From NCBI GenBank assembly GCA_038373885.1, contig JAWZYV010016568.1:124001-188000 (forward strand): 64,000 nucleotides of DNA. The letters are read 5' to 3'. A program made the position numbers and the translations under genes. Under the pieces are notes generated by a model. That model saw nothing but the letters and a program-made list of their open reading frames with translations, was not told the origin of the DNA and did not search any database. Source of the DNA: Cheiracanthium punctorium. Taxonomy: Eukaryota > Arthropoda > Arachnida > Araneae > Cheiracanthiidae. Positions 22,601 to 34,600 of this stretch are shown piece after piece. How positions within the stretch are numbered: position 1 is the stretch's first letter; each line of letters starts with the position of its first letter.

Positions 22601-25600
22601 ATTACAAATGCTACAAAACGAAAATCATGAAGGAACAATAAAATTTATGAAGATAATAATTAAATATTGGAAAATAGTAAATGTCGAATCCTTTTCTCGT
22701 ATTTTTTATAGTCTTTACATTTCAAACTCGTTTATTATGTATATATTTGTAAATAAATTTAATAAACACAATATATTTTCATGAATGTAGTATTTTGAAA
22801 CAAATAACATAATTTATTGGATCATGTCTAATGAAAATACCGCGATTTTAAGCATTTAATTAACTGAACTTTTCCCATAAGACTCGATACAAAACGCGGA
22901 AAATCCCATCCTTTACCGTGACGTCACGAAATCCACCACCCGGACCCCTCATGAAGAAGCTTTTTTCTCCTCTCCAGGGGACCCTGCTATGACACAGCTT
23001 ATGTTTTCTAACATGCAATGCTGCAAGTATAGATTTTAATGTAGGGTTACTCCTCCACAGGGGTGCAGAAAAAAATGTTTAGGGCCCAATATTACCCAGA
23101 ACACAATTTTTGTCCAAAATTTCCCCAAAACCAAAGCATATTTTCATTCTAGTTTAAACCACTATTGCTAGCTTCTTTTGATAACATGATCTTAAAGAAA
23201 ACTGATTTTTTTTTTTTTTTTTTTTTAAATACACTCGGGACAATTTTCCCAAGTGCACCAGAATTTTCCTCTAACCACGTTTGGGCATATTCTGCACCCT
23301 TGTTCCACCATAACAATTCTATTTTTAAAAAAATTTTTAATGTCATAAGTTTCAATATTACTCATTTTAAAAAACTAAATGAAATAACAGATGAACTGAT
23401 TTGACTACCTGGGTTTCAGATTTGGCAGTCAAAAGTGTCTTTAATTAAAAATGGCATGAAATTTATAACCGGGTCATTCCATGCCAAATCATCCAGCCAA
23501 AGTATACATTGTCCACCCCACCTCCTCAGATTTGGATGAAACTTGGTACATGGCATCTTTAGACAAATATAAGAACCCGCATTTTTTATTTTTGGAATAT
23601 TTACATTATTTTGCTTTTTATAGCTCTTTGAATTTTTGCCTCATTCAATAGATTTTTCAGAGACACTTTCAAACCAGAATGGCAGACTCGATTACAATTT
23701 GCTATTGTTTCAATAATTATCAAGATAAATTGTTGAAATTCACTATACTTATATTTTGAATCTGTATCATATTCTGTATATCTTATAAAATACAATAATT
23801 AATATAAGTAATTATTAATTTTTGAAGTTAGAAAATGAGTTTTCAGAAATTTAAAACATAGAACAACTAATCCCCCTTTAACTTTTTTCTGACTAATTTG
23901 ACACTTTTGGTTTTAGTGTCATTAGAAAGAGCATAAAATTTCCTATTAAAATATGGAAAAAAATAGTGTGTATTTAACTTTTCCCCCACACACTGTCACT
24001 TTTGAAAAAGTACTTCATTGATAAATAAAACTCACTTATTGTAATTTTTGCGCACCCTTTATATTTTCTGCCAATTTTACAACAAATGACAGAAAAAATA
24101 CTTGAATTAGAAAAGGTAATCGGTTTCAAATTGAAAAACTATCTTAAATTTAAAAAAAATAAATATTAAAAGATAAAAACACTCATAAGGTCACCTTTTC
24201 ATATCATCTAAAGAAGGGATGCTTTATCCACCTTGCATATGCAAATTTGGATGAAATGCAATACTGGATACCTTTAGAAAATATAAGAACTTTTCTTCAT
24301 TTATGAACTATTTACATTGTTTCTTTTTATAGTTATTGGAATTATTGCCTCATTTGGTGGATTTTACTACGACAGTTTCAAAGCAGAATGGCAGGGTGAA
24401 ATGCAATTTGCCATTGCGATGTCAAGTTAATAATCGTGGTTTAAATAATCTGAAATAAAGCACAGAACATTTCCTTAATCTCATCGTTCTTGTAATATAA
24501 GACTACAGGATACACTGTACAAGCTGCATGTACCTAGTGATATGACTGATTTTCATCTTGCATTAAAAAAGAGAAAGTTTCAGCAAAATCAACATTCGTT
24601 TTGTCTGTTTTCTGTTTTAAATATCCAGTTTGCTGTTTAGAAATAAATGAGTGAGGTATTAAAACTTTAAATTTTTTTTACAAAAAGATCAATAAATTCA
24701 CTTAAAGGTAGGATCAAAGTTTGAAAATAGCTGCAATCAGTCGTTACCCATTGTGAAAACTTGGCTTCAAAATCCACAAATATATTTCTGATATATTCTT
24801 CCACTTTGTCAGAATTTAAACACTTAAAGTATTTTTGCAACATGCAATCTCTGTTTTCTCTGGTGAAAACCATTAATTCAATAAAATTTTCATCTTCGAT
24901 TTTTCTAAATTCATAGCACTAAGTAAAAGAATGGGATTTTGATGGATTGCACAAACACACACAGACTGAATGTGTGCCTGGCTGATCAACTGTGACACAC
25001 TATTTAGGACGTAATTTGCAGAATTTAGAAAATCCTACTGTATGATTAGGGAACTTTTCTTTATAAGCTGTGTATAGTTACTAAAGGTTGCACAATATTG
25101 GACGTTTTTGCTCATAAACTTTCCTTTGCACGCTAACTTTGTCCTTAGTACCTCTGGCACACATCTGCTATTTTCATAACATCTTGATAAAATTTAACAT
25201 TATCAACTATTTCTGGAGAAATTTTCAGGGTTCAGGGTAAGAAAATATTCCCTTGTCTTTTGTTAACTGACGTGCTTTCCTTCCTATGTACTCGCCAATA
25301 TTGAATTCTTATATTTTTTACGTGACCATGACTTTGGATCAAGTGTTAATATATGCATGTTCTCTTTCCTACTTTTAGCAGTTAGTAATTTTTCTTTCAT
25401 TTGCCTGATTAAATAATTCATATCTTCAGAATTTTTTTATATCCTCAGTTCCATCACTATTTGCATCAGATAACAGCATATCTTCTGGAAGATCTATAAC
25501 TTTTTTCTACCTTGGATTTAATTTTACTTTTTACTCCAGCTTTCTTCTTCTTATCATATCTTAATTTTAAGCGCTTCGAAAGAGATTTCAATTTTAAAGG

Positions 25601-28600
25601 TGATGCATGCAGGGACTTCATGCTTAAATTTAGATCTTCTTTTTCAGTACACGTGCTACTAGCTTGATCTTCCTTTTCTATTGAATCATTATCTAATAAT
25701 TTATAATCATCATGAGAGGTATCCTTATTTTCTTCAGGATCGTCAGAATTCTTAAAATGCATGTGTTTGATGCAATTAGTGCATATTTTTTGTCCTGGAA
25801 CTAATGAAATGCCAATTTTATTTTTTTCATCTCTGGCCATTTGAAGTGATATCAGTCTTAGGGCCAGATTCAAACGAAACGCGATCGATCGTCTCCAAAA
25901 CGATAGTTTTCTCTCTGGAAGTTCGATCGCTTTTACAAGCGATCGCAAAAGTGTATTCAAAGTGAAATAAAATAGGCGATCGAACTTACAGGTTTGCTAG
26001 ATCGAAACTTTATCGCCACAGAGTGAAAACGCAACTTCCGGTGACGTAGAAAGTCGCTGTTAACCAATAAAAAAATCGCATCTTTCTCTGGAAAAACTTA
26101 CGGCAACGACTAACTGTTTATTTATGTTTGAGCTGCAACGGACAACAGGCTGTGTCCTAATTTTTTCCCCAACAGTATTGTAGGATAATGTTTTAAAATT
26201 TTAACTGGTTTAGGTTAATATTTTTTGTATGTTTATAATCATGGAAATAAATTTTTAATTTATGAAGACTTATTTTTAGAAAATTATTAATAATAGTATT
26301 GTTCGTCATAATTATCATGTCGAATTGTTCGAATTATCGAATAATAATTGTTCTCTAATTTGCCTACTACATTTTATTTTTCTGTAGCAGAGAAGCTGTT
26401 TATAATTATAATGGAGGGGTAGAATTACTATATATTTTATGTTCTGATATATAATTAACAATCAAAGACATCCTTAATATTAAGGTATGAATATTTGTTT
26501 AGGAGGGTTGCTAGGATGCTTATTTTAGCGAGAAATTATTCGTATTTTTTGCACCGTTTCAAATTTATCGAGCAATATATAGAGTTCAAATTTATTGAGC
26601 AATAAACGATTTAAAATAACTATCGATGGTGCCTGCATCGTAGTGTCTGCTAGAGTGGAATTCAAAGGCCGGCAGAAAATAAACCCTACAGAAATTCTGT
26701 TCTGCGAGAAAATTCAGCTTTCCGCAGGCCTAAATCTTTTGCAGAATTCCCTGTCTGATAATTCCAACGGATTGCTTCGTAATTTTAAATAACGAGTCTT
26801 TGTTGTTGTTGTAATCTTCTTATTAACCATCTTCCGATCGATCCGCCATGTTCTTGAAAACGATCGCTTTTGAAAAAGCGATAGCAAAACACCGATCGCA
26901 GTGTCACGTGATTCAAAAGCGATAGACATGTTTCACTTGAATTGGAAACATAGGAATCGGTCAAATTTCCGTGATCGCAACGGAAAACGATAGAACTCTG
27001 TTTCGTTTGAATCGGGCCCTTAAGCTACTTGTAACAGGCCTCCGGTGTTGCTTTCTGTGATCATAGAATTTTCTGTATATAGATAGTACTTAATTTTAGG
27101 CAGAAGAAAATCTGGTTGTAACCAAGCTTTACATAAAATTAAGATAAATTTTGGCATTTTCTATAAAATTCAATAATCAAATGTAAATATAGTTAACATA
27201 AGTCAATAAAATTATTTTATAAGCATTAAAATAAATCTGCATACAACTATAAAAAACATTTTAGGAGAATAACTTTTTAACTAACCAGAGCTATAATCAG
27301 TGGAAAAATGATTTGTTAAATGTACAATAATATAAACAGTCTAAACTGCCAGTTGTTTTGATTCTGTTTAGTCAAGATGAAATTTCCTGATTTGATTTTG
27401 ATTACTAACTTGTCTCCAAGCCGTTGCAAATTTTGTTTTCTTTCTTTTTGCAGTTAGTTTTTCACTAAGTTTTATAGCAGATATTAAAATTATAGTAACA
27501 ATTAAGCATAACAAAACTTATTTTTAGGAGAAGGAACTGTATAATATTTGTTAAATAAAAGAAAAGGCTAACGTGATTAAATATATAAAGCAGAAGTACT
27601 TATGTATTTCTTCAAAACTATGAAGATTTTATCTTATGCAGACAAGGACTGAAGCTTAAAATTTTCAAATGAAATCATTTAAGAAGTGTTCAAAGTTCAT
27701 AAAAAATCTGGATGCGGTGACATACTCCTATTAGTTTACAGCTTCTGATAATAGTATTTTTTATTTCATTGTGTGTGTGAGAAAAAGACAGTAAGTCTAG
27801 TAAAAATAGTAACTTAGTGTCTTCCTAAAATCAGTGATGTTAATTCTGCGCCGAGCTGCGCCGAAACACAAATTCTTGCGCCGAACTGCGCTTTTAGCAG
27901 TTTTTTGCGCCGGTCGGCGCCGAATACGTCATTTTGACTCTTTCAGGGTGCGCCGAAACACAAATATTGCGCCGAACTGCGCTTTTAGCCGATTTTTGCG
28001 CCGGTCTGCGCCGAATACGTCATTTTGACTCTTTGTTAAATTTTTGCCACGCTCATTTATCTTTTAAAGCGTGTATGGAAAGCTAGTTAGCAATAAAGCA
28101 AGATTTAAACTGCATACGAAAGCTGCATTCCGAAGCCATTCTACCCGCCCCGGATCGGACCAGTCGGGCTTTGTTAGTCACCTCAATCAGGGCCGGCCAG
28201 ATAGGCAAACAAGTAATCATCGCAACGGGCACCGTTTTTTGTTTATGAAGGGGCACGATTTCCAACTTAAAATCATAAAAGCAATTTTGAAAAAAGTAAA
28301 AGGGACGTCTTTTTCTACGTTTGCAGGGTGGAGTGGGTGTCATGTACCGCAGGGCCGCCCCTGATCTAAACCAGACCGGTCCGTAAAGAAAACAGTATAT
28401 TACGGTGACGTCCCAGCCCCTAAAAAATCACGGTTTATGACCCGGCCCGTAGCAAGAATGAAAATTGGAAGCATGACAGGTTTAGAAATCAGAATCTAGG
28501 CTGTCTGAATTAATAGAATATTTCATTTCAAAATAATCCGGAAATCCGCTGCCAGTGGTGTAGTCGTGGGGGGTAGAGATCTGTGCGGGCCCAGGCTTTT

Positions 28601-31600
28601 GCAGCACGATTCATTCAAGGCACGGGCTGACCTCAGCATTTTCTAGAATGGACCGGAACAAGCGTATACTCTTAAAGACGGTCCTCTGCGCTTGCAAAAT
28701 CGAGCCTTTCCGGAAATTTTTGCTCTCCTAAAATTTGGACAAGACCAAACGATTGGCTTGTGATTCCCCCCCCCCCCTTCCTTAAATCATGATTAATATA
28801 CGAGCTGGACCGGGTCTGAATTTTTTATTTTGATTAAATGCCGGGCCGGGCTAGACATTTTCGGCCCGTGAAGATCATGAGCGGGGAGATGCCGTCTCAC
28901 TACTTTTTCATTCGAGCTTATGTCAGCAAAAGTAAGCGTTCTTCACTTTTCATCATGGACGCATGATTTTTGAGTCTTCAGTTGCGAGTGTTCCTAAACC
29001 TTTTTTCTTAAAACTACACCACTGTTTTTCTTTTTGTGTGTGTGCAGGCTCTACGAGAGGGGGCAGACGGGGCGACGCCCCTGGGCCCGTGTTCAGCCAA
29101 AGTGCGTCCGCAAATTTTTTCAGAATGTGTTACGAATTTCATTTATAGATCCGTAATTAAAATCTTTATTTTAAAATAGACTAAATTTTGAATACATAAT
29201 TCTAGAATGATATAAACGGCAGAGATGTTAATTCGACCATTTAAATATTAGTATTTTTACAACCTTCGAACATGCATTAAAAGTACCATTGCATATAAGA
29301 AATACTTCCCTCCCACTCTTTCCATTTAGCATTTATATGAAAACCATTAAAAAGAGCAGTTTCACACACACACACAAAAAAAAATTCCTTCCGTCCATGT
29401 AAATCCATGTATTGTTTTTACCAAGTTGCTGATAGCATAGCCTGTATACACCCTTTTTTTTTCCAGAGCTTTCCAAAAGTGCTTTCAAATAGTGTTTTGC
29501 TTTTAGCAAATGGTGTTTGCTTGCAAACTTTGCTTTTCTTGTATGCATTTATTGTGTTCCTAAATCTTCAATTTTATGCTCCAAAATCATGTTAATTCTG
29601 ATCTCGAATCTTAGTTTTCCTCTCGGAAACTATTTTTTTGTGCTCCCGAGGTGCTCCCAAATGGAATTTTTCTGCTCCCAAATAGAATTTTTCTGCTCCC
29701 AAATGGAATTTTTCTGCTCCCAAATGGAATTTTCTGCTCCCAAATGAAATTTTTTCTGCTCCCGGGGTGCTCCCAAATCGAGTGTTGGAGTTAACATCCC
29801 TGTAAAATCCACCGAATGAGGCAATTATTCAATTGCATTGCTGCAATTTATCCAAAGAAATTTAATGGAAATAGTTCATAAACTAGTTGTCTCAAAAGCG
29901 AGTTTTATTTATCAATTAAGTATTTTTTCAAAGTTCTTCTGTTTGTCTAAAAGTACCCTGTATTGCATTTCATCCAAATTTACATACATAGGAGGTGGAA
30001 AAGGCATCCCTCCTTTAGATGTGAACTTATTTTTTATTTCTTTTAATTTTTTATTTTCCAATTTAAGATACTTTTTTGAAAACCACATTTGAAACTGATA
30101 TTACCATTTCTAATTCAAATATTAATTGTGTAATTTGTTGTAAAATTCTCAGAAAATATGAGTGCACGAAAATTACAAAAAGGGAGTTTTATTTATCAAT
30201 TAAGCCGACCGAGCTGTATGGTGGGTAAAGCACCGTACTCTGGTTTCGGGTTCAACTCCCGGCCGGGGTTCGATCTCCGACTGGGCGTGGTTGTATGTGT
30301 CCGTCCCTTCATAGGGGGTAACGTGGCCACCCACTGGGTGCCCCCATAATAAAATGGCCACACCTTCGGGTAGTTACGGCAAAAGGCTTGTGGCCAGTGC
30401 CTGCCCATTAGAAAAAAAAAATTTATCAATTAAGTACTTTTTCAAAAGTGATAGTGTGTGGGGGTAAGTTAAATACACACTATTTTTTTTCCATATTTTA
30501 ATAGGAAATTTTATGCTCCTTCTAATGACACTAAAACCAAAACTGTCAAATTAGTCAGAAAAGTTATAGGAGGGTTAGTTGTTCCATGTTTTAAATTTCT
30601 GAAAACTCATTTTCTAATTTCAAAAATTAATAATTATTTATATTAATTAAATTGTATTTTATAAGATATATTTTGAATCTGTATCATATTCTGTATAAGT
30701 ATAGTGAATTTCAATTTATCTTGATAATTATTGAAACAATAGCAAATTGTAATCGAGTCTGCCATTCTGGTTTGAAAGTGTCTTGGGAAAAATCTATTGA
30801 ATGAGGAAAAAATTCAAAGAGCTATAAAAAGCAAAATAATGTAAATATTCCAAAAATAAAAAATGCGGGTTCTTATATTTGTCTTAAGATGCCATGTACC
30901 AAGTTTCATCCAAATCTGAGGAGGTGGGGTGGACATCCCTGGATGATTTGGCATGGAATGACCCAACCCCAACTTATTGCTAACATCTGAGCTGGAATAG
31001 GCTGGGCAAGGTTGACTCAGCCTCTCATCCCTTCATTGGATTGATAAAATGAATTGAAAGCTTGCTTGGGAACTAAATCTGGGGATGTTGTAGTACATCA
31101 TGCTGACTACCTGTCAGATGCATATGCTCCTGCCAAAGTACTTGGTTGCAAAGGTTTGGATGAACAGTGCTGCACATGGGCTGTTGTGCCAGTGCTTCGT
31201 TTAAAGGGGAAAACTATTGTACATTGACTAAAAAATATTGTATTTTGGGATCTTTTCTCAAAACTGTGCAATTTAGTGCCAATACTAAAAAATATGAAAT
31301 TCAGTATCTTTAGTTTAGCTGAGTTTCTGTTACCATTACCAGCAACTGTCTTTTGGGAACTGTGTAAACATATTAAAGATATGTGTACTATTGCCTTTGT
31401 AGTGGCAGTTTTACTAATTCAGTTTAATAAATCCATTGCTTTCAGAAAAATTTCATGGCATGCTTGAAAAATACGATGTTGCACACCACTTTCACATTTT
31501 AAAATATAAATAGCGTTCCTTTCATCTTGCAATTTTAGGTTCTTCATTGAAAGGATTTGTAAATCTCACTATACCATTAAAATTCATTTCAGTGAAATCT

Positions 31601-34600
31601 AAATTTATCATGCCTATGTTTGTATGTCTCCTACAAAATTGTCTTGAAATGTATCTTATATGTAAAACAAGCTTTTTTTTTTTTTTTTTTTTTTCCCCCT
31701 GTTAATAAAATGAAAAGTGAAGTGGTTTTTCTTTCTTTGTATGTATTAATTGTAATAATGCATTTAGTAGTATAACACGACTTTTCCAGGATGTGACTGA
31801 TACTAAAGGAACTGAATTTGAAGATTTCTGTTTAAAGAGAGAACTCTTGATGGGTATCTTTGAGAAAGGCTGGGAAAAGCCTTCACCTATTCAAGAAGCT
31901 AGCATTCCAATTGCTTTATTGAACAGAGATATCTTAGCCAGAGCAAAAAATGGTACTGGTAAAACAGGTGCATACATAATTCCCATTCTTCAGAGAATCG
32001 ATATCACTAAAGACTATATACAAGGTATTACCTTTTTTTCATTGTTTCTTAATAATTTAGGTTTAAAATTGCACTGTATGACCTCAATTGTTTTGGAACT
32101 TGTTTTAGTATATACATACCTGCCAACTTGTACAGTTTGGCCGTACAATGTACGGATTTTAGCTTAGTTGTACGGTTATACGGCCGCAAGGCAAAATTGT
32201 ACGATTTTTTGGCAAAGTTTAGGCTAATGTGATTTTATTTACTAGGTTTTAAAATTTGGTGGTTTTGTGGAGTATTTTAAAATTTAAACCACCAATTGAC
32301 GTTACGTCGAACGTAAAAACACTAGATCGTTTTATTTCCCATATTTACACTAACTCCCCCCCTCCCCTACCTTTTCTGCCTTCTTCCACTGATACGCTGT
32401 GTTACTGTTAACCCGAGAGGCAAAATAGGAATTTCCTCCGATCTCCGATGCTGCGAAAGCTATGATTGGCTCACAGATTTTTTTTTTCTCCCTCCCACCC
32501 GCGGCTTGGCTTGTGACGTGTTAGGAGAAGTTGGATGGGAGCGTTCGTAATCCACATGCCGAGTGTCCATGCTTTGGCAAAGTTTGCTGCTGCGCATGCA
32601 CGGAGGTGGATGCGCATTCGTTTAGAAATATCTCCCTCCCAATACCGCTTGGCTCCCATCCGTAAGCGCAAGTGCAAGAACAACTTTCAATCACAAACAC
32701 GTGTTGATGAAATTGTCCAGTGTAGTTTGAAGTTGTGAAATATTAATTTGAAATGTCGAAAATTAAGCATAAACAATATAATAAAGTTTTCCTTGAGTCT
32801 TTTACAAAGGAATCTCCGTGTATCGTCAAATCGCGAAGGGGATGCAATTTTGCTTTTTGCTCCGTGTATAGGACCGACATCTAAATTGCGTATCAAACAT
32901 GAATAATCTTGCTAAGTATCAAACATAAATAATCTTGCAGACAAATAATTTTCAGTTATTGTTGTGTGTGATTATGGCAACGCTACACTAGGGCGATCTG
33001 CCAGGGAGGGTGCCTTGGTAGGACTTTCTAAGGGGTTCTAACGCGTATTCACATTACATCTGGAGAAAACCTACCAAAACTCCGACAGCTGCGCGATGGG
33101 ACCCGAACCCGGGACCTTCACACTTCAGCCATCTACCATTTTCAGTGGCAGAACCATTTGTGCTATGGTGAGGCCAAATCATTTTCAGATATAGTTTATT
33201 TTTTAAATTTATTTCCAAATATGTGCTCACATGAAGTATGTGGAAATGATGTTTGCAAGCCAATAGATGAAGTCAGGGATGAGCTTCAATCTCAATTTTG
33301 CAAATTGATAATTTGCCCGAGGAAGTTCAATCAGAAGAAAGAATGGACAAAAAATGGGCTAAAAATTGAGATTGAGAAAATTAACAGCTGCTAGTGGGAA
33401 ATTTAAATATGATCGAATGTTATGCTAAGCATATTGACTATACCACACAGTAATGCTGCTTGTGAACGTTTGTTTAGCAGTGTTAAGAAAAATAGAACAC
33501 TATTTCATAGTATTTTGTCTAATGAAGACATTTTAATTGCAAAAAGAAACTCAAAGGCCATTGCTATGAGCAAGACTTTGATAAGGATTTTAAAAGCAGC
33601 CAAATCAGCTACTTATGAACATTTGTACTCCAAAGATACCAAATAAATGCTCCTCCTTTCCTATATGTGCATATGTATTAAAAATAGTGTACTAAATCTG
33701 AATAGTAATTTTAAAAATTGTTTGATTACATTTTATCTTTAGTAGGCATATTTATTGCGTTACTGCGTGACACCGTGGTATTGTAAGATTTTCAAAAATT
33801 GCATGTTGGCAGGTATGTATATACATTGGTACTAGACTGCATTTGGGGGGGGGTAGAGAAAGATATGATGTAATTCAATGTGGTTTTTAGGCATGTAAGC
33901 ATAATTTTCGAATATTAATCTAAATAAACATTGTTCGTAATGATTCCAGGATCGACTCATCGCTGTTGGCCAGTGCATCTGCCGCCATGTTGAACTTCTG
34001 ATAATGACATTTTTATCTTGCTAAAAGCAAAAACGTTTTGTACAGTTTGAAAGATCTCTAAAAAAAATTAATCTTTTTCAAACTTGCAGCTATTTTCAGT
34101 TCTAAATATCTAGCGAGATATCAGACCTTGAAAAAGTAGACAGCAAAGCACAACATTGTTTTGTGGCGACATCTATGAATTGTTAACTAAATTCTTAAAA
34201 GCAGATTTCTGCTTTTACCTAAGGAATAATTTAATATAAAATTCATGTATACTTAATTATTCAGTAAATTACTTCTAATTTAGTTTTCGAGGCCATATTT
34301 TAACTAACCAAATTTATTAATTTACTATAGTAAAAAAAACTGTATAAAACCATTCATTATAATTTATATTTTACTAATTTTTCACTAATTTAAGTGCGAA
34401 TGCATTTTCAAGCGAAAGTTATTGTTATAAATAGAAATATTTTTAAAGAAACCATACATTGCAGCTTGAATAGTGATATCTCAATGGGTTATTTTTCTCT
34501 TTAACGGTAATCTTCCCAGCTGCCCCTTCAAAGAGATTTTGCCATTAAAAATTATTGAAGTATTGATTTTAAACGAAAGTTGGTTATAGAATTATTTCAG

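Larger units (their letters stand above)
20632..23003 (+). mobile_element. P-element-like THAP DNA transposon, 2.4 kb, inactive
   Basis: Inner inverted repeats: TGACGTCACG plus AAAGGATGGGATTTTC (20721-20750), matched inversely at 22896-22930. Further out GGGTGGTGG (20696-20704) is mirrored near 22932-22942, and the extreme ends (CATACAAGCTG at 20632, CAGCTTATG ending 23003) also correspond. Between them are a THAP domain and P-type transposase segments. The 8-bp target duplication expected for P elements is not clear, so the outer boundaries are approximate. Confidence 0.75.
19784..31789 (+). other. me31B: me31B intron (12.0 kb)
   Basis: Donor GTAAGT, acceptor CTTTTCCAG. It is almost entirely repeats, listed separately. 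From 19880 to 20600 there is AT-rich DNA with a repeat-like block (ATTCGGTTGGTATTCGGCAG, 19898-19917). From 31210 to 31780 I see AT-rich DNA and a 22-base T tract near 31673-31694, and nothing else. Confidence 0.7.
32116..33816 (+). mobile_element. hAT transposon, 1.7 kb, deleted, perfect 8-bp TSD
   Basis: Flanked by GTATATAC on both sides (32108-32115 and 33817-33824). Ends ATACCTGCCAACTTG and CATGTTGGCAGGTAT are inverted repeats. A hAT dimerisation domain relic lies at its 3' end and a SINE is nested inside. It begins only 91 bp after the splice donor of coding exon 3. Confidence 0.9.

Noticed and set aside
25466..25960. 164-codon minus-strand frame as a host gene
   Set aside because: Its start lies in the Harbinger MITE end and the rest is part of a decayed repeat-borne ORF with stops nearby.
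29640..29775. Regular 21-bp repeats that could suggest a CRISPR array
   Set aside because: The units are contiguous with no spacers, in a eukaryotic intron; it is a minisatellite.
33158..33394. 78-codon frame taken as one protein
   Set aside because: It begins inside a SINE and only its later part belongs to the hAT relic.
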